Shown here piece after piece: positions 1-4,845 of a stretch of DNA of 7,557 nt. A program made the position numbers and the translations under genes. The DNA is from Alphaproteobacteria bacterium (lineage in GTDB: Bacteria > Pseudomonadota > Alphaproteobacteria > CAAHEQ01 > UBA3637). The stretch lies in the NCBI GenBank assembly GCA_017555325.1, contig JAFZGR010000020.1, positions 1 through 7,557 of the forward strand. Reading direction: 5' to 3'. Every line of letters starts with the position of its first letter. Position 1 is the stretch's first letter. Under the pieces are notes generated by a model, which saw nothing but the letters and a program-made list of their open reading frames with translations, did no database searches and had not been told where the DNA came from.

Positions 1-236
1 AAAATTTTACACGAATCATACGTTGCCAGATAAAAAGGACCTGTTAAATAGAGGGTTTTAATGGCATATTGCTGTGTTTTTTCGTTAATCAGAGTAAAAT
101 CAAAAAAGTATGTCTTTAAATTTTTGCAGTGAATGCATAATTCCATATCGGTACTGAATAATCCGTCTAGTATATCATTTGGTGATAGATTATATCGGAT
201 ACAAAGTGTATTGAGTGAATGATATGTTTGAGTCAT
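1..236 (-). CDS. Unidentified protein, N-terminal 78 residues (3' end outside window)
   Basis: An uninterrupted minus-strand frame starts with ATG at 236-234 and remains open to the window edge. The protein begins MTQTYHSLNTLCIRYNLSPN and continues with a segment containing DILDGLFSTDMELCIHCKN. There is no signal peptide or membrane segment in the visible part. A G-rich stretch (GGGGGG) lies 3 nt upstream of the start on the coding strand, so the ribosome binding site is unusual but purine-rich. The N-terminal pattern (a short helical stretch, then LSPNDILDGLFSTDMELCI) is loosely like small helix-turn-helix-type N-terminal domains of prophage or regulatory proteins in which a helix is followed by a 'LELCV' strand. 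That resemblance is from memory and weak. The gene is divergent from the lipoprotein gene, sharing a 127-bp spacer. Function is unknown. I believe it is a real gene because of the open frame, the coding-like composition and the divergent layout. Confidence 0.55.
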   Translation of the reverse strand, partial: MTQTYHSLNTLCIRYNLSPNDILDGLFSTDMELCIHCKNLKTYFFDFTLINEKTQQYAIKTLYLTGPFYLATYDSCKI

Positions 237-291
237 TGTCCCCCCATTGAATGTGTCTTTTCAGGTGGGTTTTGTTTGTGATAATGTCAAG

Positions 292-302
292 TTATCCGAT
301 AA
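292..302. promoter_or_regulatory. Short palindrome in the divergent spacer, possible operator
   Basis: TTATC-C-GATAA is a perfect 5-bp-arm palindrome lying 5 nt upstream of the -35 box of the lipoprotein promoter. Outside it, GTCAA (286-290) and TTGAC (308-312) form a second, outer inverted repeat. The reverse complement of 285-290 is a perfect TTGACA pointing towards the leftward gene, but no good -10 lies at the expected distance. The position suits a regulator site acting on one or both genes. This is inference from symmetry only. Confidence 0.25.
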
Positions 303-307
303 ATAAA

Positions 308-335
308 TTGACGAATGTTTATATTGTGCTATAAT
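308..335 (+). promoter_or_regulatory. Sigma-70-type promoter of the lipoprotein gene
   Basis: TTGACG (308-313) is separated by 16 bp from a perfect TATAAT (330-335). Transcription would begin near 342, leaving a leader of about 20 nt before the start at 364. This is one of the best promoter matches in the window. Confidence 0.75.
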
Positions 336-363
336 GCCTGTATTCAGTTGAAAGGATATGCTT

Positions 364-759
364 ATGAAACCGATAAAATTAATTTTTTGTTTAAGTACTG
401 TATGCTGTTTGATGGGATGTCAGCGTTTAACCGTTCCGCAACAAGCGACACAGGAAAATTATAAAACCCTTTTAAACGGTTGGTTGGGGGAGAATAAAGA
501 TTCTTTGTATCAGGTTTGGGGCGAACCGGCACATGATTATTGGAAAGAAAATGCCAATTATGTGATTTACATTAAAACACAGGTGGAAGAAACGGCACAA
601 GGCGCAACAATTAATCGAATGCCCCATATGGCCAATATGCATTCATTTTATGAAAAACCGCAAAGTCTTGTTACAAAATCGTGTACAACGTTATTTAAAT
701 TGGAAGACGGTATTATTTCCTCATGGAAATTTGAGGGTAATGCGTGTGTGGCATATTAA
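364..759 (+). CDS. Small predicted outer-membrane lipoprotein, function unknown
   Basis: The 131-residue protein starts MKPIKLIFCLSTVCCLMGCQ: two basic residues, a hydrophobic stretch and a lipobox L16-M17-G18-C19, so signal peptidase II processing and lipidation at Cys19 are expected. A second ATG lies at 358, but the AAGGA at 352-356 is only 1 nt from it and 7 nt from the ATG at 364, so the later start is chosen. The mature part contains WLGENKDSLYQVWGEP (residues 40-55), a Trp/Gly pattern that I recall from small alphaproteobacterial lipoproteins and that recalls the start of BamE/SmpA-type domains. It ends with CTTLFKLEDG...WKFEGNAC, where Cys107 and Cys128 could form a periplasmic disulfide. 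It is transcribed alone from its own promoter; nothing follows it as an operon. Role unknown. A place in envelope maintenance would be a guess. Confidence 0.8.
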   Translation: MKPIKLIFCLSTVCCLMGCQRLTVPQQATQENYKTLLNGWLGENKDSLYQVWGEPAHDYWKENANYVIYIKTQVEETAQGATINRMPHMANMHSFYEKPQSLVTKSCTTLFKLEDGIISSWKFEGNACVAY

Positions 760-823
760 AAACTCTTATATTTATTGTCATTTATCATAATAATTTTGAG
801 TGTTAATTTTATTTGTTAAGATG

Positions 824-838
824 CTGGATAAAATCCGG
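824..838. repeat. Short hairpin CTGGAT-AAA-ATCCGG
   Basis: A 6-bp stem (one G-T pair) with a 3-nt loop. The ATCCGG/CCGGAT core is shared with the two-copy hairpin repeat at 2756-2811, so it may be a degenerate member of the same dispersed palindromic family. No T-run follows directly, so it is not an obvious terminator. Confidence 0.35.
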
Positions 839-858
839 TAAGATGATGTAAAGGAGAA

Positions 859-958
859 ATGTCATACTGAATTTATTTTTATCTCATCGGGAAATAGCAT
901 TTTTTTTGTGCCTGTTCTTTATGAGAATCTGAAACAAGTTCAGATTGAGGGAAGACAT
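859..958. repeat. Imperfect palindromic repeat element of about 100 bp
   Basis: The stretch begins ATGTC (859-863) and ends GACAT (954-958). TCTCAT (882-887) is the reverse complement of ATGAGA (921-926), so the two halves form imperfect terminal inverted repeats. The right half contains a perfect hairpin, AATCTGAA (926-933), loop ACAAG, TTCAGATT (939-946). The left half carries a degraded counterpart (ACTGAA...). The CTGAAACAAGTTCAG core resembles, from memory, short intergenic palindromic repeats widespread in alphaproteobacteria. No transposase is encoded. The reading is a decayed non-autonomous or REP-like element. Confidence 0.5.
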
Positions 959-1154
959 AAAAAGTTATTGTTATTTTAGAGATTTTTTATTCCCACCGCT
1001 ACCCTGTTCTTCGATAGGTTTTGACCCTGTCTATCACTCTGCACCTAGACACGATTTTTATCCGGTTAGCCACAGCGTGCTGAACGAATACAGAGCCAAA
1101 TATACGGAAGATTTCAAAAAGTTGGCAAGGGAAGTTGAACTTTTGAAATTTTAA
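945..1154 (+). pseudogene. Possible 3' gene remnant, unidentified
   Basis: A 69-codon frame can only begin at TTG 945, which lies inside the right arm of the palindromic repeat and has no ribosome binding site. Its upstream limit is a TGA at 930-932. The N-terminal half is not protein-like, but the C-terminal part, which includes HSVLNEYRAKYTEDFKKLAR, reads like an amphipathic helix from a real protein. This suggests that the 3' end of a gene was cut off by repeat insertion or decay. I do not recognise the family. The alternative is a chance open frame; confidence is low. Confidence 0.25.
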
Positions 1155-1177
1155 TTTAGGATGCTGATGTCTAAATT
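1153..1177 (+). terminator. Weak stem-loop between convergent regions
   Basis: AATTTAG (1153-1159) pairs with CTAAATT (1171-1177) around an 11-nt loop, followed on the plus strand by the T-rich TAATTTTTATTTG. The stem is AT-rich and weak. It lies just beyond the serpin stop codon, but on the minus strand the sequence after the stem is not a T-run, so termination of serpin transcription here is uncertain. Confidence 0.2.
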
Positions 1178-1199
1178 TAATTTTTATTTGCAAAAGTAC

Positions 1200-2390
1200 T
1201 TATTTTTCGCTACCTGTATAAAAACCAATAAAATCTCCCTGACTGATAAAAAACAGGAATGGTCTGTCTGCGACAAATTCAATAGTGGGAGATGGTTCAT
1301 AAAAAGTATCTGTATACCCCATTTCTATTTCTGTAGCAGCTGCTGCAACGGTTCCGCTTTCATCGACTTCTACAACCGCTTTTTGTTTAATGTCTGCGAC
1401 ATAAATATTTTCTCTTGTTGAAATATCCGCAAGATCCATTGTATTTGGATTAAACATCTCTTTTATACCCATAGATGAAAATAAGTTTTTAATATTTGTT
1501 TCTTGTTCAATTTTAAATTTAGGTAAATATAATTTAACATCTTGTTCTGTATAATTCAATTGTAAATCATCCGCAGACAATCCGGAAACAAATTCTTCAA
1601 AATTAACATTTGACTTCGGCAAGAAAATAATCATATAACCACCATTTTCATATGGCAATTTAACGGATTGAAGCTCGAAATTTTCCGCATATAAAATATC
1701 ATCATGTTTAAACATCATTTCAATTTTTTTATCGTTTCCGAAGAAAGCATGGAATGTTTTTCTTCTTGTATTTTCTTTTTTGAACGGATCTTCCCACTTA
1801 TCTTTAAAATAAACAGTATTGACCAAAAACAAATCCGATGGTGCTGTGGGTTTTGAACCTAAAAGCTCTTTAATTTTCCCGTGTGTTTTCTTCTTAATCC
1901 ACTTATCAATAACCTCTGTGTTTGCGGGGAGTGGTTGCGCAGAAGCTTTAAAAGTGTTTTCTATCAAAGATTTATACGTCTTTTTAAATTCGTTTCCCCA
2001 AATAGAATTGGAAATTTGCAATGTTCTTGGCAAATGTTGTGCCTTTTCCTGCAATTCTTTAGTTTTATCTTCTATAGAAGTTTCTAAAAAGTTGGTTAAT
2101 TCTTCCAAAGATTGCCCTTTCACTCCATTTGCCAACATACCGACGCAAAAATCAAGAGACAATCCAGAAATAACGGTATTATCTTTGTTTGTTTCAAAGC
2201 TTTTTTTCAAGATATTAACCGTTGAAGAATTAATATTGACATTTGACCATATTTGGGCAACCTCAGGATCAACGGACCCTTGATCATCATTATCAAAAGT
2301 CATCAATTCTGATCTCAAATGATGATATGCAAACAAAGTGGAAGTTAGTAGCACTACAATAACAATAAGAGCGAACAATAGTTTTTTCAT
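1200..2390 (-). CDS. Serpin (serine protease inhibitor family), exported or membrane-anchored
   Basis: This 396-residue protein has a full serpin fold after an N-terminal export or anchor segment (K2, K3, then hydrophobic residues 4-21), so it should act in the periplasm or at the cell surface. Family landmarks occur in order. NTVISGLSLDF (71-81) corresponds to the usual 'NvxxSPxS' region, with Gly in place of Pro. IDKWIKKKTHGKIKELL (161-177) follows, then the breach and strand-3A motif NTVYFKDKW (191-199), and the hinge ESGTVAAAAT (344-353). It ends with DRPFLFFI (375-382) and GFYTG. The hinge has Gly at P15, Thr at P14 and four Ala at P12-P9, which is typical of inhibitory serpins that insert their reactive loop and trap the protease. 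Spacing from P15 puts P1 near Thr360, but the stretch from there to the DRPF motif is about six residues longer than in alpha-1-antitrypsin, so the true P1 is uncertain. AGGAG lies 7 nt before the ATG. The gene is monocistronic. Target proteases are unknown; host or competitor enzymes are plausible. Confidence 0.95.
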   Translation of the reverse strand: MKKLLFALIVIVVLLTSTLFAYHHLRSELMTFDNDDQGSVDPEVAQIWSNVNINSSTVNILKKSFETNKDNTVISGLSLDFCVGMLANGVKGQSLEELTNFLETSIEDKTKELQEKAQHLPRTLQISNSIWGNEFKKTYKSLIENTFKASAQPLPANTEVIDKWIKKKTHGKIKELLGSKPTAPSDLFLVNTVYFKDKWEDPFKKENTRRKTFHAFFGNDKKIEMMFKHDDILYAENFELQSVKLPYENGGYMIIFLPKSNVNFEEFVSGLSADDLQLNYTEQDVKLYLPKFKIEQETNIKNLFSSMGIKEMFNPNTMDLADISTRENIYVADIKQKAVVEVDESGTVAAAATEIEMGYTDTFYEPSPTIEFVADRPFLFFISQGDFIGFYTGSEK

Positions 2391-2420
2391 TTTAATTCTC
2401 CTCTCTCTAAAGTTTTTATT

Positions 2421-2449
2421 ATCATATCAAATTATTCCATAAAACACAA
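2421..2449 (-). promoter_or_regulatory. Probable serpin promoter
   Basis: On the minus strand TTGTGT (2449-2444) stands 17 bp from TATGAT (2426-2421). The -10 matches consensus at five of six positions and the -35 at three of six. The start of transcription would be near 2414, about 24 nt before the ATG and just ahead of the AGGAG at 2402-2398. It is an ordinary promoter with a weak -35, compatible with regulation. Confidence 0.5.
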
Positions 2450-2538
2450 TAGATTATTTTATCCATGATTCATCCTTGGGAACTAGTCGGACTTAACTTG
2501 GCATAAGTGATTGATTTATAAAGAAACCGCATCCTAAA

Positions 2539-2590
2539 AGTTCGATAAATTACGGAAATAGGCGCTTTTCAAAACACCCGTTATCGAACT
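2539..2590. repeat. Perfect 10-bp inverted repeat with 32-bp spacer
   Basis: AGTTCGATAA (2539-2548) is the exact reverse complement of TTATCGAACT (2581-2590). It lies downstream of the prfC terminator and upstream of the serpin promoter. No T-run follows either arm, so it is not a classic terminator. It could be a pair of regulator or recombinase half-sites, or the ends of a tiny decayed element. Confidence 0.45.
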
Positions 2591-2612
2591 CACACAAGTG
2601 CTTGCAAAACAA

Positions 2613-2640
2613 TAAAAAAACCGTCCCAATCGGAACGGTT
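2613..2640 (-). terminator. Intrinsic terminator for leftward transcription from prfC
   Basis: On the minus strand AACCGT (of the plus 2619-2624 arm) pairs with ACGGTT (2635-2640), extended by two inner C-G pairs past one mismatch, with a 4-nt loop. It is followed directly by seven T residues (plus-strand A-run 2614-2620). Stem, loop and T-tract fit a rho-independent terminator that would end the prfC message about 200 nt after the stop codon and insulate the serpin gene. Confidence 0.75.
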
Positions 2641-2686
2641 GTTAAATTTGGTACCCCATACTTCGATATGCTTTTACTCTGTTTAT

Positions 2687-2712
2687 CACCCCGTGTCCCG
2701 ACATGCGGGGTG
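2687..2712. repeat. GC-rich hairpin in the prfC 3' region
   Basis: CACCCCG (2687-2693) and CGGGGTG (2706-2712) form a perfect 7-bp stem. The 12-nt loop contains its own small TGTC/GACA complementarity. It is strikingly GC-rich against its AT-rich surroundings. There is no T-run on either side. It may be another palindromic repeat unit, or a 3'-end RNA stabiliser. Confidence 0.5.
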
Positions 2713-2755
2713 TGGTTAAAGCAATGCAAAGTGTCTGTGTTAATTTCTGCCTGAG

Positions 2756-2811
2756 ATGTCGGTTAAATCCGGCATGATAACTTGAAACATCGGACTAAAT
2801 CCGGCATGATA
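2756..2811. repeat. Two-copy direct repeat, each copy a small hairpin
   Basis: The 16-bp sequence TAAATCCGGCATGATA occurs exactly at 2764-2779 and at 2796-2811, 32 bp apart, with similar flanks (ATGTCGG and ACATCGG). On the minus strand each unit folds: ATG-C-CGG with CCG-A-CAT in one, and CAT-GC-CGGA with TCCG-ATG in the other. The hairpin is kept while its flanks differ, which is typical of REP-like intergenic palindromes. Two copies are too few for a CRISPR array. Confidence 0.55.
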
Positions 2812-2845
2812 CAATGAGCATATGAGCGAAGATGTGTAAAAGGTA

Positions 2846-4432
2846 TTATTCTTTCACTTTTAAGAATTTTAAATCAGGATTATCTTCCATCGCTTTATTT
2901 AAATGCCATGCATTTCGGGCTAAAAAGACAGCATCCATATCGTGATCCGTTGCCATAGTTGTTGCATTGATATCGGAAAATCTTTTCACTTTATCCGAAT
3001 CACCGGCAACCCAACGGGCAGTATAATATGACGTTGGTTCAAAAATAACGGGAACATCAAATTCTGTTCTGATACGATCTGCCAATACTTCAAATTGTAA
3101 AACACCGACAACACCGACAATCCATTCAAATCCGTGAATGGGTTTAAAAACGCTAGCACCGCCTTCTTCCGCAATTTGATCTAATGCTTTTGCTAAATGC
3201 TTTGTTTTAAGCGGATCAACGGCACGTACTTTTTTCAGCAATTCCGGTGCAAAAGACGGAATGCCTTTAAATTGGATTAACTCGCCTTCTGTAAATGTAT
3301 CACCGATACGCATGCCCCCGTGATTGGGTAATCCGATGATGTCACCGGCAAATGCTTCTTCCGCTACTTCACGATCTTGGGCCAAAAACATAACAGGGTT
3401 GTGTAATATCATCTGTTTTTGTGAACGAGAATGAAGTAATTTCATCCCCCGTTTAAAGTGTCCGGAACATAAACGCATAAAGGCAATTCTATCCCGATGC
3501 TTGGGATCCATATTGGCTTGAATTTTAAAAATAAAGCCACTTACTTTATCTTCATCAGGATTAATAGTACGTTGTGGTGTTACTTGTGGTTTTGGTGCAG
3601 GAGCAAAGGCGACTAATGCATCCAACAATTCTTTAACACCAAAGTTATTGACGGCTGATCCGAAAAAGACAGGCGTTAATGTACCTTCCAGATAAGCGTT
3701 TTTATCAAATGTCGGACACAATGCCCGTACCATTTCTACATTTTCCCGTAATTGAGATACTTGTTCGGTTGGCAAAACTTCATCTAATTTGGCATCATCT
3801 ATGCCGTGGATGGTCGCAATAAATTCCGGTTTTGCAGATTTATCAGCACCTTTTTCAAATAAATTCAGTGAATCATCTAACAAGTTAAAACAGCCTTTAA
3901 AATCTCGTCCCATACCGATAGGCCAAACGGCCGGAGAAACATCTAATGCCAATGTTTGTTCAATTTCTTCCAATAGGGCAAAAGTATCTTGTCCGTCACG
4001 GTCCAATTTGTTAATGAAAGTAATAATAGGAATATCTCTTAATCGACAGACCTCAAAAAGTTTTTTTGTTTGTTCTTCAATCCCTTTGGCGCAGTCAATG
4101 ACCATTACTGCCGAATCAACAGCCGTTAAAACACGATAAGTATCTTCAGAAAAATCTTCATGTCCAGGGGTGTCAAGTAAATTGAATGAGCAACCACCGT
4201 ATTCAAAGCTCATAACAGATGATGCAACGGAAATTCCCCGTTCCTGTTCTACTTTCATCCAGTCGGAATGTGCACGTCTGTTTTCGCCACGTGCTTTAAC
4301 TGCTCCGGCTTGGTTAATGGCACCACCGAATAACAATAATTTTTCGGTTAATGTTGTTTTACCGGCATCCGGATGGGAAATAATGGCAAACGTTCTGCGT
4401 TTTGATACGGTTTGTTTTAATATGTCACTCAT
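2846..4432 (-). CDS. prfC: Peptide chain release factor 3 (RF3), translational GTPase
   Basis: RF3 is a cytoplasmic GTPase that speeds removal of RF1 and RF2 from the ribosome after peptide release. The 528-residue protein is full length (about 529 in E. coli). GTP-binding motifs are all present: P-loop SHPDAGKTT (19-27), RGISV switch I region (65-69), DTPGH (87-91), NKLD (141-144) and the SA of G5 (259-260). The RF3-specific SDWMKVEQERGISVASSVM (56-74) and KIQANMDPKHRDRIAFMR (303-320) separate it from EF-G and LepA. The ATG at 4432 is preceded by AAGGA at 4447-4443 with a rather long 10-nt spacer. A three-codon frame (ATG AAT AAA TGA) overlaps this start. The gene has its own promoter, is divergent from pyrG, and is likely monocistronic up to the terminator at 2640-2613. 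Neighbours give no functional link. Confidence 0.98.
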   Translation of the reverse strand: MSDILKQTVSKRRTFAIISHPDAGKTTLTEKLLLFGGAINQAGAVKARGENRRAHSDWMKVEQERGISVASSVMSFEYGGCSFNLLDTPGHEDFSEDTYRVLTAVDSAVMVIDCAKGIEEQTKKLFEVCRLRDIPIITFINKLDRDGQDTFALLEEIEQTLALDVSPAVWPIGMGRDFKGCFNLLDDSLNLFEKGADKSAKPEFIATIHGIDDAKLDEVLPTEQVSQLRENVEMVRALCPTFDKNAYLEGTLTPVFFGSAVNNFGVKELLDALVAFAPAPKPQVTPQRTINPDEDKVSGFIFKIQANMDPKHRDRIAFMRLCSGHFKRGMKLLHSRSQKQMILHNPVMFLAQDREVAEEAFAGDIIGLPNHGGMRIGDTFTEGELIQFKGIPSFAPELLKKVRAVDPLKTKHLAKALDQIAEEGGASVFKPIHGFEWIVGVVGVLQFEVLADRIRTEFDVPVIFEPTSYYTARWVAGDSDKVKRFSDINATTMATDHDMDAVFLARNAWHLNKAMEDNPDLKFLKVKE

Positions 4433-4469
4433 TTATTCATAATCCTTAAAAAATATTAAAATTTGCAAT

Positions 4470-4498
4470 AGTATATATAGTTTTTTGTTTTTTTTCAA
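4470..4498 (-). promoter_or_regulatory. Sigma-70-type promoter of prfC
   Basis: On the minus strand TTGAAA (4498-4493) is 17 bp from TATACT (4475-4470). The spacer is A-rich and continues into TATATATACT, so the exact -10 register could slip by two bases. Transcription would start near 4463, about 30 nt before the ATG. Confidence 0.65.
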
Positions 4499-4627
4499 GT
4501 AAAAAAGATATTGTTGTTTGTTTTCAAAAAAACAGGATGCATATTTTTTAATATGTACAACTGATTGTTTTAGCTGAAAGATTTTTTTTTGTGTGTTAAA
4601 AAGATAAAAAAATATGTTGTTTAGGGG

Positions 4628-4655
4628 TTGCATTTTTTATTTTATTTGCTACAAT
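4628..4655 (+). promoter_or_regulatory. Sigma-70-type promoter of pyrG
   Basis: TTGCAT (4628-4633) is separated by 16 bp from TACAAT (4650-4655). The expected start near 4662 leaves a leader of about 185 nt before pyrG, much longer than those of the other genes here. This suggests room for leader-based control, though a closer second promoter cannot be excluded. Confidence 0.6.
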
Positions 4656-4791
4656 CAACAAAACTTTTTAAGAGAACGAAAGCAAATGCATTATTTACTG
4701 TTTCATATTAAGCAGAAAAAAAAGCGTTATTGTGATATCAATTTTGCTTATCGTTTTTTGCCCCCTGTTTATCAATTGCGAATTTTAAGTT

Positions 4792-4836
4792 TTTGTTTGC
4801 CAAAACAAAGGCTTTTTATGTTTTGTTTTAAAGGAG
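4792..4836 (+). promoter_or_regulatory. Competing AU-rich hairpins ahead of the pyrG ribosome binding site
   Basis: AAAACAAA (4802-4809) can pair with the upstream TTTGTTT (4792-4798), or with the downstream TTTGTTTT (4822-4829) that ends 1 nt before the AAAGGAG ribosome binding site (AAGGAG at 4831-4836). The two pairings exclude each other. Such an arrangement could modulate access to the site, but the stems are A-U rich and weak, so chance in AT-rich DNA is a serious alternative. Confidence 0.25.
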
Positions 4837-4845
4837 TATAATGTT

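Larger units (their letters stand above)
760..1199. other. 440-bp gap with repeat-like DNA and no convincing gene
   Basis: This stretch separates the lipoprotein gene from the convergently oriented serpin gene. It holds a weak ACTC...GAGT / TTATT...AATAA foldback just after the lipoprotein stop (a poor terminator candidate), the hairpin at 824-838, the palindromic element at 859-958, an open frame without a credible start (945-1154) and a weak stem at 1153-1177. The part from about 1000 to 1130 looks less AT-rich than its surroundings, consistent with remnant coding sequence. Confidence 0.6.
2391..2845. other. 455-bp intergenic region between prfC and serpin genes
   Basis: No credible coding frame is seen. 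Reading leftwards in the direction of both flanking genes it contains the two-copy hairpin repeat (2756-2811), a strong GC-rich hairpin (2687-2712), an intrinsic terminator (2613-2640), a 10-bp inverted repeat (2539-2590) and the serpin promoter (2421-2449). The prfC transcript would therefore have a structured 3' untranslated region of about 200 nt. Confidence 0.7.
4433..4845. other. 413-bp divergent prfC/pyrG regulatory region
   Basis: This very AT-rich stretch, with many A and T homopolymer runs, holds back-to-back promoters. The prfC promoter (4470-4498) points left and the pyrG promoter (4628-4655) points right. Between them (about 4500-4627) I see only A/T-runs and no coding signal. Right of the pyrG promoter is a predicted leader of about 185 nt. 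An open frame at 4686-4841 lacks a ribosome binding site and has no protein-like composition. Confidence 0.6.

Noticed and set aside
859..870. ATG TCA TAC TGA behind a perfect AAAGGAG-like site (851-856).
   Set aside because: It encodes three residues before a stop and lies at the edge of the palindromic element; there is no continuing frame that a single frameshift would restore convincingly.
1819..2283. A 154-codon plus-strand open frame.
   Set aside because: It is antisense to the serpin gene, with no ribosome binding site and a composition that follows from the serpin codons.
2641..2700. tRNA-like appearance on the minus strand (ATCGAAGTATGGGGTACCA ahead of the terminator).
   Set aside because: No acceptor stem, D-arm or anticodon arm can be built around it, and the sequence lacks the GTTC consensus of a T-arm.
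2756..2811. Two repeats spaced 32 bp apart as a minimal CRISPR array.
   Set aside because: Only two 16-bp units with a 16-bp interval, no leader and no cas genes; they behave as palindromic intergenic repeats.
3789..4139. A 116-codon plus-strand open frame, and a further one at 4170-4442.
   Set aside because: Both are antisense to the highly conserved prfC GTPase domain and show no independent coding signs.
4614..4841. A 75-codon frame ending just before pyrG, possible leader peptide.
   Set aside because: It starts upstream of the predicted pyrG transcription start. Its internal ATG at 4686 has no Shine-Dalgarno site, and the translation is a typical product of AT-rich non-coding DNA (many F, K, Y, C, L).
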